NCBI RefSeq assembly: GCF_947495725.1
Contig: NZ_CANLZZ010000007.1
Coordinates: 124,001-188,000, forward strand
Source: an uncultured Lutibacter sp.
GTDB lineage: Bacteria > Bacteroidota > Bacteroidia > Flavobacteriales > Flavobacteriaceae
Direction: 5' to 3'
Length of the DNA stretch: 64,000 bases
Below are positions 45,223-54,091 of the stretch, piece after piece (within the stretch, counting starts at the first letter, position 1; each line of letters opens with the position of its first letter). The notes under the pieces were generated by a model. The model worked only from the letters and a program-made list of their open reading frames with translations. It made no database searches and was not told where the DNA came from. A program made the position numbers and the translations under genes.

Positions 45223-47622
45223 ATGAAAAGACCAATAAAAAAAGTAGCAGTAATAGGTTCTGGAATTATGGGATCTGGAATTGCGTGTCATTTTGCAAAC
45301 ATTGGTGTAGAAGTTTTACTACTCGATATAATTCCTCGAGAACTAAATGCTTTGGAACAATCTAAAGGTTTATCTTTAAACGACAAAATAGTTAGAAATA
45401 GACTTGTAAATGATAGCTTAAAAGCAGCTTTAAAATCGAAACCTTCACCAATTTATAATCAAAAATTTGCAAGTAGAATTTCCACTGGTAATTTAGATGA
45501 CGATTTAAGTAAAATTAATGACGTAGATTGGGTTATTGAAGTTGTAATTGAACGATTAGACATTAAAAAATCTGTTTTTGAAAAAATTGAAAAGTACCGT
45601 AAACCAGGAACCTTAATAACTTCAAATACTTCTGGAATACCAATTAAATATATGAATGAAGGAAGAAGTGAAGATTTTCAAAAACACTTTGCCGTAACCC
45701 ATTTTTTCAACCCACCACGTTACCTAAAATTATTCGAAGTAATTCCTGGGCCTAATTGTTCGCAAGAAGTTACAGACTTTTTAATGGTATATGGTGAAAA
45801 ATATCTTGGTAAAACTTCAGTTTTAGCAAAAGACACTCCTGCATTTATTGGAAATAGAGTTGGAATTTTTGGTATCATGAGTCTTTTTCATCAAGTTAAA
45901 GAATTAGGCTTAACAGTTGAAGAGGTTGATAAATTAACAGGCCCAGTAATTGGCCGACCAAAATCTGCAACATTTAGAACAGTTGATGTTGTTGGATTAG
46001 ATACATTAGTACATGTTGCAAACGGAATATTTGAAAACTGCCCCAAAGACGAAGCACATGAATTGTTTAAACTTCCAAGCTTCATCAATACCATGATGGA
46101 AAATAAATGGCTTGGAAGTAAAACAAACCAAGGATTTTATAAAAAAATTGTTGAAGGAGGGAAAAAATCAATTTTAGGCCTAGACTTAAATACCTTAGAA
46201 TATCGTCCTGGTAAAAAAGCAAAATTTGCAACACTTGAACTCACAAAAACCGTCGATAAAGTAATTGATCGTTTTAAAATCTTAGTAAAAGGAAAAGACA
46301 AAGCTGGTGAATTTTATCGTAAAAATTTTGCTGCCATGTTTGGCTATGTACAAAATAGAATTCCTGAAATTTCTGATGAATTATACCGATTAGATGATGC
46401 TATGAAAGCTGGTTTTGGCTGGGAACATGGACCTTACCAGATTTGGGATGCCATCGGAATTGAAAAAGGTATCGAGTTAATGCAAGCCGAAAATATCACT
46501 GTAGCAAATTGGGTAACAGAAATGGTTGCCTCTGGACATAAATCTTTTTACACTGTTTGTGATGGAGCAAAATATTATTATGATATCCCATCTAAAACAC
46601 AGAAAAAAATACCTGGACAAGAAAGTTTTATTATTTTAGACAATATTCGTGAAGCTAAAACAATTTGGTCAAATGCGGGTGCCTCTATTCAACATTTAGG
46701 TGATGGCGTTTTAAATGTAGAATTCCAATCTAAAATGAATACGTTGGGCGGAGAAGTTTTACAAGCTATCAATAAAGGAATTGATTTAGCTGAAACTGAA
46801 TACGATGCTGTAATTTTAGGAAACCAAGCCGCTAATTTCTCCGTAGGCGCAAATTTAGCAATGGCATTTATGATGGCCGTTGAACAAGAATATGATGAAC
46901 TTAATTTCTCCGTTAAATATTTCCAAGATACGGTAATGCGCTTGCGTTATTCATCTTGTCCAACTATAATTGCTCCTCACGGATATACCTTTGGTGGTGC
47001 TTGCGAAATGAGTATGCACGCCGATAAAGTTATTGCTGCAGCTGAAACCTATATTGGTTTGGTTGAATTTGGAGTTGGAATTATTCCTGGAGGTGCTGGC
47101 TCAAAAGAAATGGCATTACGTGCTTCTGAAGGTTTATTAAAAGATGATGTAAAATTAAACAAGTTACGCGATTATTTTATTAATGTAGCAATGGCCAAAG
47201 TAGCTACATCAGCACATGAAGCTTATGATTTAGGTTTCTTTAAAAATCATAAAGATCTTGTAGTTGTAAATAAAGATCGGCAAATAGCAACAGCTAAACG
47301 TCATGCAATCCAAATGCTTGAAGACGGCTATACTCAACCAGTGCCAAAAGAAGTATTAGTTTATGGACAGCAAGCTTTAGGAATGTTTTTGGTTGGAACT
47401 GATAGTTTAGAAAAAGGACATTACGCATCCGAACATGATAAAAAAATAGCAAACAAACTTGGTTACGTTATGGCGGGGGGAGATTTATCTGAGCCAACAA
47501 AAGTATCAGAAAAATACCTTTTAGATCTTGAACGCGAAGCTTTTATGAGTTTAATGACTGAACGTAAAACTTTAGAACGTATTGAGCACATGTTAAAAAC
47601 AGGTAAACCTTTAAGAAACTAG
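45223..47622 (+). CDS. 3-hydroxyacyl-CoA dehydrogenase/enoyl-CoA hydratase bifunctional enzyme
   Basis: This 799-residue protein starts with the NAD-binding domain (KVAVIGSGIMGSGIACHFAN, 8-27) and 3-hydroxyacyl-CoA dehydrogenase catalytic regions (THFFNPPRYLKLFEVIPG; GFGWEHGPYQIWDAIG marks the second C-terminal repeat). From about residue 500 follows a crotonase-type hydratase (AVILGNQAANFSVGANLA; GGACEMSMHADKVIAAAETYIGL). The dehydrogenase-then-hydratase order differs from E. coli FadB. It carries out two beta-oxidation steps in the cytoplasm. It is second in the marR operon, with the thiolase starting 5 bases on. Confidence 0.95.
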   Translation: MKRPIKKVAVIGSGIMGSGIACHFANIGVEVLLLDIIPRELNALEQSKGLSLNDKIVRNRLVNDSLKAALKSKPSPIYNQKFASRISTGNLDDDLSKINDVDWVIEVVIERLDIKKSVFEKIEKYRKPGTLITSNTSGIPIKYMNEGRSEDFQKHFAVTHFFNPPRYLKLFEVIPGPNCSQEVTDFLMVYGEKYLGKTSVLAKDTPAFIGNRVGIFGIMSLFHQVKELGLTVEEVDKLTGPVIGRPKSATFRTVDVVGLDTLVHVANGIFENCPKDEAHELFKLPSFINTMMENKWLGSKTNQGFYKKIVEGGKKSILGLDLNTLEYRPGKKAKFATLELTKTVDKVIDRFKILVKGKDKAGEFYRKNFAAMFGYVQNRIPEISDELYRLDDAMKAGFGWEHGPYQIWDAIGIEKGIELMQAENITVANWVTEMVASGHKSFYTVCDGAKYYYDIPSKTQKKIPGQESFIILDNIREAKTIWSNAGASIQHLGDGVLNVEFQSKMNTLGGEVLQAINKGIDLAETEYDAVILGNQAANFSVGANLAMAFMMAVEQEYDELNFSVKYFQDTVMRLRYSSCPTIIAPHGYTFGGACEMSMHADKVIAAAETYIGLVEFGVGIIPGGAGSKEMALRASEGLLKDDVKLNKLRDYFINVAMAKVATSAHEAYDLGFFKNHKDLVVVNKDRQIATAKRHAIQMLEDGYTQPVPKEVLVYGQQALGMFLVGTDSLEKGHYASEHDKKIANKLGYVMAGGDLSEPTKVSEKYLLDLEREAFMSLMTERKTLERIEHMLKTGKPLRN

Positions 47623-47627
47623 AACAC

Positions 47628-48812
47628 ATGAAAACAGCATATATAGTACAAGGATATAGAACAGCAGTTGGTAAAGCTCCTCGTGGAGTCTTTAGATTTA
47701 AAAGACCGGATGAATTAGCCGCAGAAACTATTGAACATTTATTAAAAGATTTTCCGCAATTAGATAAACATAGAATTGATGATGTAATTGTTGGTAATGC
47801 AATGCCCGAAGCCGAACAAGGATTAAATATGGGACGTCTAATTTCATTAATGGGTTTAAAAATTGAAGATGTTCCTGGAATGACAGTTAATCGTTACTGT
47901 GCATCGGGCTTAGAAACAGTAAGTATTGCCGTTGCTAAAATTCAATCTGGAATGGCCGATTGTATAATTGCAGGAGGTGTAGAAAGCATGAGTTATATTC
48001 CAATGGGAGGTTATCGTCCCGTCCCAAACTACAAATCGGCCAAAGAAGGTAATGAAGATTATTATTGGGGAATGGGATTAACAGCTGAAGCTGTTGCTGA
48101 ACAATTTAAAGTTTCTCGTGAAGACCAAGATGCATTTGCTTTTAACTCTCATATGAAAGCTTTAAAAGCTCAAACAGATAATAAATTTGATGATGATATT
48201 GTTCCAATTACTGTTGAAAACATATTTTTAGATGAAAACGGCAAAAAGCAAACTAAAAATTATACTGTTAGTGCTGATGAGGGTCCACGAAAAGGAACCT
48301 CACTAGAAGCTTTAGCTAAATTAAGACCGGTATTTGCTCAAGGAGGAAGTGTTACCGCTGGAAACTCATCTCAAATGAGTGATGGAGCTGCCTTTCTATT
48401 GGTAATGAGTGAAGAAATGGTTAAAGAATTAAATATTGAGCCAATTGCTCGTATGGTTTCTTTTGCTGCTGTTGGTGTTGAACCACGCATTATGGGAATT
48501 GGTCCTGTAAAAGCAATTCCTAAGGCTTTAAAACAAGCAAATTTATCTTTAAATGATATTGACTTATTTGAGTTAAATGAAGCTTTTGCATCACAATCCT
48601 TAGCTGTTATGCGCGAATTAAATATGAATCAAGACATTGTAAATGTAAATGGTGGAGCAATTGCTTTGGGTCATCCATTAGGTTGTACAGGCGCAAAACT
48701 TTCAGTACAATTATTCAATGAAATGCGTCGTCGTAAAAATAAATATGGAATAGTAACTATGTGTGTGGGAACCGGACAAGGTGCTGCAGGAGTTTATGAA
48801 TTATTAAAATAA
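47628..48812 (+). CDS. Acetyl-CoA acyltransferase (3-ketoacyl-CoA thiolase)
   Basis: This 394-residue enzyme has the thiolase catalytic set: C91 in NRYCASGLETV (acyl acceptor), H349 in ALGHPLGCTGAK, and C379 in MCVGTGQGAAGV. It performs the final thiolytic step of beta-oxidation, or Claisen condensation in the reverse sense. Length matches the family. It lies between the hydratase/dehydrogenase and the acyl-CoA dehydrogenase with short gaps, so the three are one module. Confidence 0.96.
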   Translation: MKTAYIVQGYRTAVGKAPRGVFRFKRPDELAAETIEHLLKDFPQLDKHRIDDVIVGNAMPEAEQGLNMGRLISLMGLKIEDVPGMTVNRYCASGLETVSIAVAKIQSGMADCIIAGGVESMSYIPMGGYRPVPNYKSAKEGNEDYYWGMGLTAEAVAEQFKVSREDQDAFAFNSHMKALKAQTDNKFDDDIVPITVENIFLDENGKKQTKNYTVSADEGPRKGTSLEALAKLRPVFAQGGSVTAGNSSQMSDGAAFLLVMSEEMVKELNIEPIARMVSFAAVGVEPRIMGIGPVKAIPKALKQANLSLNDIDLFELNEAFASQSLAVMRELNMNQDIVNVNGGAIALGHPLGCTGAKLSVQLFNEMRRRKNKYGIVTMCVGTGQGAAGVYELLK

Positions 48813-48833
48813 CACCAAAAATCTATCTAAAAA

Positions 48834-50627
48834 ATGGCAACAATTAAAGGAGGAGAATTCCTAATTAAAGAAATTAAAGCTGAAGATATTTTTATTTCTG
48901 AAGATTTTAATGAAGAACAAAATATGATGAAAGAAGCGGTTATTGAATTTATAGACCGTGAAGTTTGGCCTCATAAAGAACGTTTTGAGAATAAAGATTA
49001 TGCGCTCACAGAAGAAGTAATGCGTAAAGCTGGTGAAATGGGCTTTTTAGGTGTTTCCATTCCCGAAAAATATGGAGGAATTGGTATGGGATTTGTTTCT
49101 ACAATGTTGGTTACAGATTATATTTCAGCTGCAACTGGTTCGGTAGGAACTGCTTTCGGAGCTCATACAGGAATTGGAACTATGCCAATTTTTTTATATG
49201 GAACTGAAGAGCAAAAACAGAAATACTTACCTAGCTTAACTTCTGGAGAAAAATTTGGAGCTTACTGTCTAACCGAACCCGGTGCTGGTAGTGACGCAAA
49301 CTCAGGAAAAACCACAGCCACTTTAACTGAAGATGGAACGCATTATAAAATTAATGGGCAAAAAATGTGGATTTCAAACGCAGGCTTTGCTGAAATCTTT
49401 ATTGTTTTCGCTAGAATTGAAGACGATAAAAATATTACTGCATTTATTTTAGAATACGACAAAGAAAACCCAAACGGTCTTACACTTGGAGAAGAAGAGC
49501 ACAAACTTGGAATCAAATCTTCATCCACTCGTCAAGTATTTTTCAATGATACATTAGTACCTGTTGAAAATATGCTTTCCGAAAGAGGAAAAGGGTTTAA
49601 AATTGCATTAAACTCGCTTAATGTTGGACGAATTAAATTAGGTGCTGCCTGTCTAGATGCAAGTAGACGAATAATTACAAATTCGGTTAAATATGGAAAC
49701 GAACGTAAACAATTTAAAACTGTAATTTCAAATTTTGGAGCTATTCAGAAAAAATATGCTGAAATGTGCACCAAAACTTTTACCATAGACGCAGCTTGTT
49801 ATAGAGCAGCAAAAGACATTCAAAATATGATTGACGATGGTTTAGCCGAAGGGAAATCTCATCAAGATGCAGAACTAGCTGCTTTTCAAGAATATGCCAT
49901 TGAATGCGCAATAATTAAAGTATATGCTTCTGAAGTTTCTCAATTTGTTTCAGATGAGGGAATCCAAATTTTAGGAGGAATGGGATTCTCAAAGGACACC
50001 CCTATGGAAAGTGCTTGGAGAGACGCACGTATAACAAGAATATATGAAGGTACAAACGAAATAAACAGACTTTTAACTGTTGGAATGTTGCTAAAAAAAG
50101 CAATGAAGGGTCAGTTAGATATTATAACTCCAGCAATGCAAGTTGGTGAAAGTTTAATGGGAATACCTTCATTTGAAACGCCTGACTATTCAGAAGTTCT
50201 TTCTGAAGAAAAAGATATGTTAAAAAAACTAAAAAAAGCTTTTTTAATGGTCTCTGGAAAAGCAGTTCAAACATTTGGAATGGATTTAGAAAAGCATCAG
50301 CAATTGATTTTAGCTGCAGCTGAAATTATGATTGAAATTTATATGGCTGAATCAGCTATTTTAAAAGCTGAAAAATTAGTTATTAAGACTTCAGAAAAAG
50401 AAGCTGAGCAACAAATTGCAATGGCCAAATTAAATCTATTTAACGCCATTGAAACCGTAAATAGTTTTGGAAAAGAAGCCATTTTATACTTTTCTGAAGG
50501 AGATGAACAGCGCATGATGTTAATGGGATTAAAACGTTTTACAAAATATACAAACAACCCTAACCCTATAAAATTAAGAAAAGTTATTGCTGAAAAGTTA
50601 ATAACTGAAAACCAATATTGTTTCTAG
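48834..50627 (+). CDS. Acyl-CoA dehydrogenase (long C-terminal form)
   Basis: This 597-residue flavoprotein contains the acyl-CoA dehydrogenase core: GEKFGAYCLTEPGAGSDANS (FAD and substrate site), KINGQKMWISNAGFA, LNVGRIKLGAACLDASRR and ITRIYEGTNEINRLL, in which the glutamate is the usual catalytic base region. About 180 residues follow the core as a helical extension seen in longer family members. It introduces the alpha-beta double bond in acyl-CoA. It is last in the marR operon; the terminator lies 25 bases after the stop. No electron-transfer flavoprotein genes are present. Confidence 0.95.
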   Translation: MATIKGGEFLIKEIKAEDIFISEDFNEEQNMMKEAVIEFIDREVWPHKERFENKDYALTEEVMRKAGEMGFLGVSIPEKYGGIGMGFVSTMLVTDYISAATGSVGTAFGAHTGIGTMPIFLYGTEEQKQKYLPSLTSGEKFGAYCLTEPGAGSDANSGKTTATLTEDGTHYKINGQKMWISNAGFAEIFIVFARIEDDKNITAFILEYDKENPNGLTLGEEEHKLGIKSSSTRQVFFNDTLVPVENMLSERGKGFKIALNSLNVGRIKLGAACLDASRRIITNSVKYGNERKQFKTVISNFGAIQKKYAEMCTKTFTIDAACYRAAKDIQNMIDDGLAEGKSHQDAELAAFQEYAIECAIIKVYASEVSQFVSDEGIQILGGMGFSKDTPMESAWRDARITRIYEGTNEINRLLTVGMLLKKAMKGQLDIITPAMQVGESLMGIPSFETPDYSEVLSEEKDMLKKLKKAFLMVSGKAVQTFGMDLEKHQQLILAAAEIMIEIYMAESAILKAEKLVIKTSEKEAEQQIAMAKLNLFNAIETVNSFGKEAILYFSEGDEQRMMLMGLKRFTKYTNNPNPIKLRKVIAEKLITENQYCF

Positions 50628-50651
50628 AAAACAATTAGTTCAATCAATCGT

Positions 50652-50687
50652 AAAATGCCATAACGTGATGTTATGGCATTTTTTATT
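50652..50687 (+). terminator. Terminator of the beta-oxidation operon
   Basis: AAAATGCCATAAC (50652-50664) and GTTATGGCATTTT (50670-50682) pair around a GTGAT loop and are followed by a T-rich tail. Confidence 0.92.
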
Positions 50688-50772
50688 TTTTACCATCACT
50701 TTTTTTTGTAACTTTAATGTAGCAAAAAACGACCTTTTCTACCCCAATTGAATAATCATTAAAACTAAGATT

Positions 50773-51189
50773 ATGAAAAAAAACATTGGAATTTGGATAG
50801 ACACCAAACAAGCTATTATTGTTAATTACAACAACGGAAAAAGTTCATTTAAAAAAATTGAATCGAACGTAGAAACTCGTGAACGCGTAAAAGGAGAATC
50901 AAAAAAATTCGGTCGATTTGGTGGACAATATCTAACTTATGAAAAAAACAGACTCAATCGAAAAAATTTACAAATCACGTTTTTCCTGAAAGACTTAGTT
51001 AAAATAATTGAAAATTCTGATGGTGTTGTTATATTTGGGCCTTCTAAAATGAAACGTTTACTTGAAAAGGAAATTAGAAATAATATGAAAATATCCAATA
51101 AACTATTAGGTGTTTATAATTCAGATTTAATTACTGATAATCAAATGGTTGCCTGGGTAAAAGACTTTTATGATAAAAGAAAAAGTTAA
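50773..51189 (+). CDS. Small eRF1-domain-like (baeRF/Host_attach type) protein
   Basis: This 138-residue protein begins NIGIWIDTKQAIIVNYNNGK, the first strand of the RNase-H-like eRF1 domain-2/3 family seen in bacterial eRF1-like (baeRF) and host-attachment proteins. It has a basic insert (RVKGESKKFGRFGG), then FLKDLVKIIENSDGVVIFGP and a C-terminal DNQMVAWVKDFY. The assignment is by pattern, not certain. It probably binds RNA or ribosomes under stress (inference). It is monocistronic, with terminator DNA on its left. Confidence 0.6.
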   Translation: MKKNIGIWIDTKQAIIVNYNNGKSSFKKIESNVETRERVKGESKKFGRFGGQYLTYEKNRLNRKNLQITFFLKDLVKIIENSDGVVIFGPSKMKRLLEKEIRNNMKISNKLLGVYNSDLITDNQMVAWVKDFYDKRKS

Positions 51190-51290
51190 TCAACTTCTAA
51201 TTTTTTATATTTTTTTATTTATTTGGCATAATATTGGATTTTAATACTTTAGTATAAAATTAATTATACTTATTAATTAAACATATTTTT

Positions 51291-52046
51291 ATGAAATTTA
51301 AAAACCTACTAATTTCATCCGTTTTGCTTGCTATTAATTTTGGTTTTGCTCAAAGCATTGATATTGACCAAATAAAAACATTAAATGGCTCTATAGGTAT
51401 TCAACCCGTTACACACGCTAGTTTAATATTAACTCATAACAACAAGTCTATATTTATTGATCCGCATGGTAATTCTGAAATCTATAAAACGAATAATACC
51501 CCAGATATTATTTTAATTACTGATATTCATGGAGATCATTTAGATTTAACAACTTTAAATCAATTAAATACATCAAAAAGTATTTTTATAGTTCCACAAG
51601 CCGTAGCAAATAAACTTCCAGAAAAATATAAATCACAAATTGTAGTTTTAAAAAATGGACAAGGGGTTCATAGATTAGATTATTTTATTCAAGCAATTGC
51701 GATGTATAATTTACCTGAAGAATCTAATTCTAAACATCCTAAAGGGAGAGGAAACGGCTATATTTTATCTATTGGCGATAAACGAATTTACATATCTGGA
51801 GATACTGGGGACATTATAGAAATGAGATCACTTAGAAATATTGATATTGCATTTGTTTGTATGAATTTACCTTATACTATGGATATACATCAAGCGGCAA
51901 GTGCAGTTTTGGAATTCAAACCTAAAACAGTATATCCTTATCATTACAGAGGAAAAAATGGATTAAGTGATGTGAAAAAATTTAAAGAAATTGTAATCTC
52001 AAAAGACCCAAATATTTCAGTAAAATTAAAAAATTGGTATCGTTAA
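51291..52046 (+). CDS. MBL-fold metallo-hydrolase, secreted (UlaG-like)
   Basis: This 251-residue protein has a signal peptide (1-20, GFAQS) and a metallo-beta-lactamase fold. HASLILTHNNKSIFIDPHG is the first strand pair, DIHGDHLD carries the HxHxDH-type metal site in the form H-G-D-H-L-D, GNGYILSIGDKRIYISGDTG brings the second-site aspartate, and the C-terminal PYHYRG the last histidine. Members cleave phosphate or lactone bonds; the substrate is unknown. It is predicted periplasmic. Its stop is 2 bases from the stop of the convergent DUF2851 gene. Confidence 0.88.
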   Translation: MKFKNLLISSVLLAINFGFAQSIDIDQIKTLNGSIGIQPVTHASLILTHNNKSIFIDPHGNSEIYKTNNTPDIILITDIHGDHLDLTTLNQLNTSKSIFIVPQAVANKLPEKYKSQIVVLKNGQGVHRLDYFIQAIAMYNLPEESNSKHPKGRGNGYILSIGDKRIYISGDTGDIIEMRSLRNIDIAFVCMNLPYTMDIHQAASAVLEFKPKTVYPYHYRGKNGLSDVKKFKEIVISKDPNISVKLKNWYR

Positions 52047-52048
52047 AA

Positions 52049-53320
52049 TTAAGGTTTTAATAATTCTTTTCCAATAGCGCAGTTTAAACATAATTGCTTA
52101 TTACAATATTCATTTTTTAAATGAAGCATTGCTTGGGTTTCAAAAGCACTTTTACTTTTTATTTTTAAGTTGCTAAACTTTGAAATAATTGTATTCCTCT
52201 CTGGTTTTAGTTGTTCAATTAAGGATAATATTAAGCTAAAATCAGTTTTTCCTAAACTTTTTAAATAAACAAATTTTAATGGAATTATGGTATTAATAAT
52301 TAACAAGTCTATAAATGATTTTGTAAGTTTTTTAGTGCTTTTTTTAGATTCAGTTTCAAAGGTATAATGCGTTTGCCAAAAAGGAGCAGCCGAAATTTCA
52401 AATAATTTATAGTATTGATTTACAGAGTTTATTTCCATAAGTTTTGAAAATAAATTTTGATGACTATTATATAAACTTGCTAATTGAGATAATCTAATAG
52501 TTGGAAAATTATTTGGTCTAAGTCTAAAAAACTGAATCTGACCGCTAGAAATTGGCTCTATTTTAAACTTAGTTTTTAAATATTCAAACTCGTTTTTTAA
52601 TTTCATAAAATAAGCTGATTCGCATTCTTTAAACAAAAGGTTAGCTTGACCAAAAAATAAGGATTCTAATTGCTCATTATCACCACTTAGCTTCCTTACC
52701 AAGTTAAAATCAAATGAATTTGCAAAATTTAAAAAGGCATCACCATTTACTTTTAACCCAAAACCTTTAGCTAACAATTTAAATAATATAGCTTCCCAAT
52801 CATTCTTATTTTTCACTAATAAGTCTTCAATAACAAAAGACTTATTTTCCAATCTTTCAAAATATAAACGTTCAATCCAATTTTTAACTACAAATGAATC
52901 AACGGTTTCAATTTCATTTTCACAATTAATCCATTTCCTATTACCTTCAAATAAATTTTCGTAATTTATTAATAATTGAGGAGTTATATATTTTTTTAAT
53001 TCCAGTGTAGGAATTATTTCATTTGACTCTCTAAAAACCTCAATATCGTGTTGCCAAACCACATGCAAAATCACTGAATCGTAATTAGAATCTTGCTCAT
53101 GCTTATGATTATACCAATCGGAAGAGTTTAAATGAATTTCAACGTTTCCTGCCCAAATCTGATTGTTGATTCTAATTTTCGCATTAAAAAAATCTGGACC
53201 TGTATTAAAATTTTGAATTCCATTTGAAATAATTTCAATACTTTCTCCTTTTGTAGAAAGCAAGTTTTTAGTAGAAAACAACCTAAGTTTCCATATAAAA
53301 TGTATTAATTTTTCGTTCAT
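52049..53320 (-). CDS. DUF2851 family protein
   Basis: This 423-residue soluble protein opens NEKLIHFIWKLRLFSTKNL and has GPDFFNAKIRINNQIWAGNVEIH, SDWYNHKHEQDSNYDSVILH and the C-terminal cysteine cluster CNKQLCLNCAIG. I recognise these as DUF2851, a conserved Bacteroidota family of unknown function with nuclease-like elements (a guess from the D/H/E pattern). The C-x4-C-x2-C cysteines could bind a metal. It is a single gene, convergent with the MBL gene. Confidence 0.85.
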   Translation of the reverse strand: MNEKLIHFIWKLRLFSTKNLLSTKGESIEIISNGIQNFNTGPDFFNAKIRINNQIWAGNVEIHLNSSDWYNHKHEQDSNYDSVILHVVWQHDIEVFRESNEIIPTLELKKYITPQLLINYENLFEGNRKWINCENEIETVDSFVVKNWIERLYFERLENKSFVIEDLLVKNKNDWEAILFKLLAKGFGLKVNGDAFLNFANSFDFNLVRKLSGDNEQLESLFFGQANLLFKECESAYFMKLKNEFEYLKTKFKIEPISSGQIQFFRLRPNNFPTIRLSQLASLYNSHQNLFSKLMEINSVNQYYKLFEISAAPFWQTHYTFETESKKSTKKLTKSFIDLLIINTIIPLKFVYLKSLGKTDFSLILSLIEQLKPERNTIISKFSNLKIKSKSAFETQAMLHLKNEYCNKQLCLNCAIGKELLKP

Positions 53321-53409
53321 AGCAATATTATAACTTCATAAAAATAAAAATTAACTTTTACTTTTGAAAATTGAAAGTTGTTGTTTCTTAATTTTAAATA
53401 TTTTTGAAT

Positions 53410-53417
53410 TAAATTTG
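53410..53417 (+). promoter_or_regulatory. -7 element (TAAATTTG) of the nitroreductase gene
   Basis: An exact TAnnTTTG match lies 18 bases before the ATG at 53436. It lies inside the longer reading frame that starts at 53364, which argues for the internal ATG. Confidence 0.5.
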
Positions 53418-53435
53418 CCCATAAAACAGATTAAA

Positions 53436-54068
53436 ATGGACATTATAAATAGTTTAAAATGGAGGTATGCAGTAAAAAAATTCGATTCCTCAAAAAAACT
53501 ATCTACTCAACAAGTTAACACTCTAAAGGAAGCTTTTAATTTAACAGCAACTTCATTTGGTTTACAGCCCGTAAAAATGATTGTAATTAATAATAAAGAG
53601 CTACAAGAAAAATTTGTAGAGCACTCTTATTATCAACGTCAAGTTGCAGACGCATCTCATTTGTTGGTATTATGCATTGATACGGATACAACAACAAACG
53701 ATATTAACAATTATTTTAATTTAGAAAAAGAAACTCGAGGAACTTCTGAAGATGTAGTTTCTGCATTTAGAAAACAGTTAGTAGAAATGTATGAAAATAT
53801 GCCACTTGAAAAACGTCAATTATCTGCCATATATCAAACTTACATAATACTTGGTAATTTATTAACAGTTTGCGCGGTAGAAAAAATTGATAGTTGCCCT
53901 ATGGAGGGATTTGTTTCTGATAAAATTGATGAACTTTTAAATTTAAAAGCTTTAAATTTAAAATCTGTTTTATTGTTACCTGTTGGATTTCGATCCAAAG
54001 ACGACATCATGAGCGGAATGAAAAAAGTTAGAAAAAAACTTAGTGAAACTATTATTGAAATAAATTAA
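53436..54068 (+). CDS. NAD(P)H-dependent oxidoreductase, nitroreductase family
   Basis: I use the ATG at 53436 (210 residues), because MDIINSLKWRYAVKKFDSSK is the normal start of this family and a promoter element lies in the longer frame. The protein has the FMN-binding pattern RYAVKKFD near the N-terminus, TATSFGLQPVKMIVI (with TSFGLQP), and EKIDSCPMEGF in the C-terminal half. It reduces nitro or quinone compounds, or has a flavin-reductase role. It shares no close operon; pepD-like starts 23 bases later on the same strand. Confidence 0.9.
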   Translation: MDIINSLKWRYAVKKFDSSKKLSTQQVNTLKEAFNLTATSFGLQPVKMIVINNKELQEKFVEHSYYQRQVADASHLLVLCIDTDTTTNDINNYFNLEKETRGTSEDVVSAFRKQLVEMYENMPLEKRQLSAIYQTYIILGNLLTVCAVEKIDSCPMEGFVSDKIDELLNLKALNLKSVLLLPVGFRSKDDIMSGMKKVRKKLSETIIEIN

Positions 54069-54091
54069 AAATCTTATTATAAAACTTAGTT

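Noticed and set aside
53364-53435. Extended N-terminus of the nitroreductase gene
   Set aside because: The normal family start is at 53436, and a TAnnTTTG element (53410-53417) lies inside the extension.
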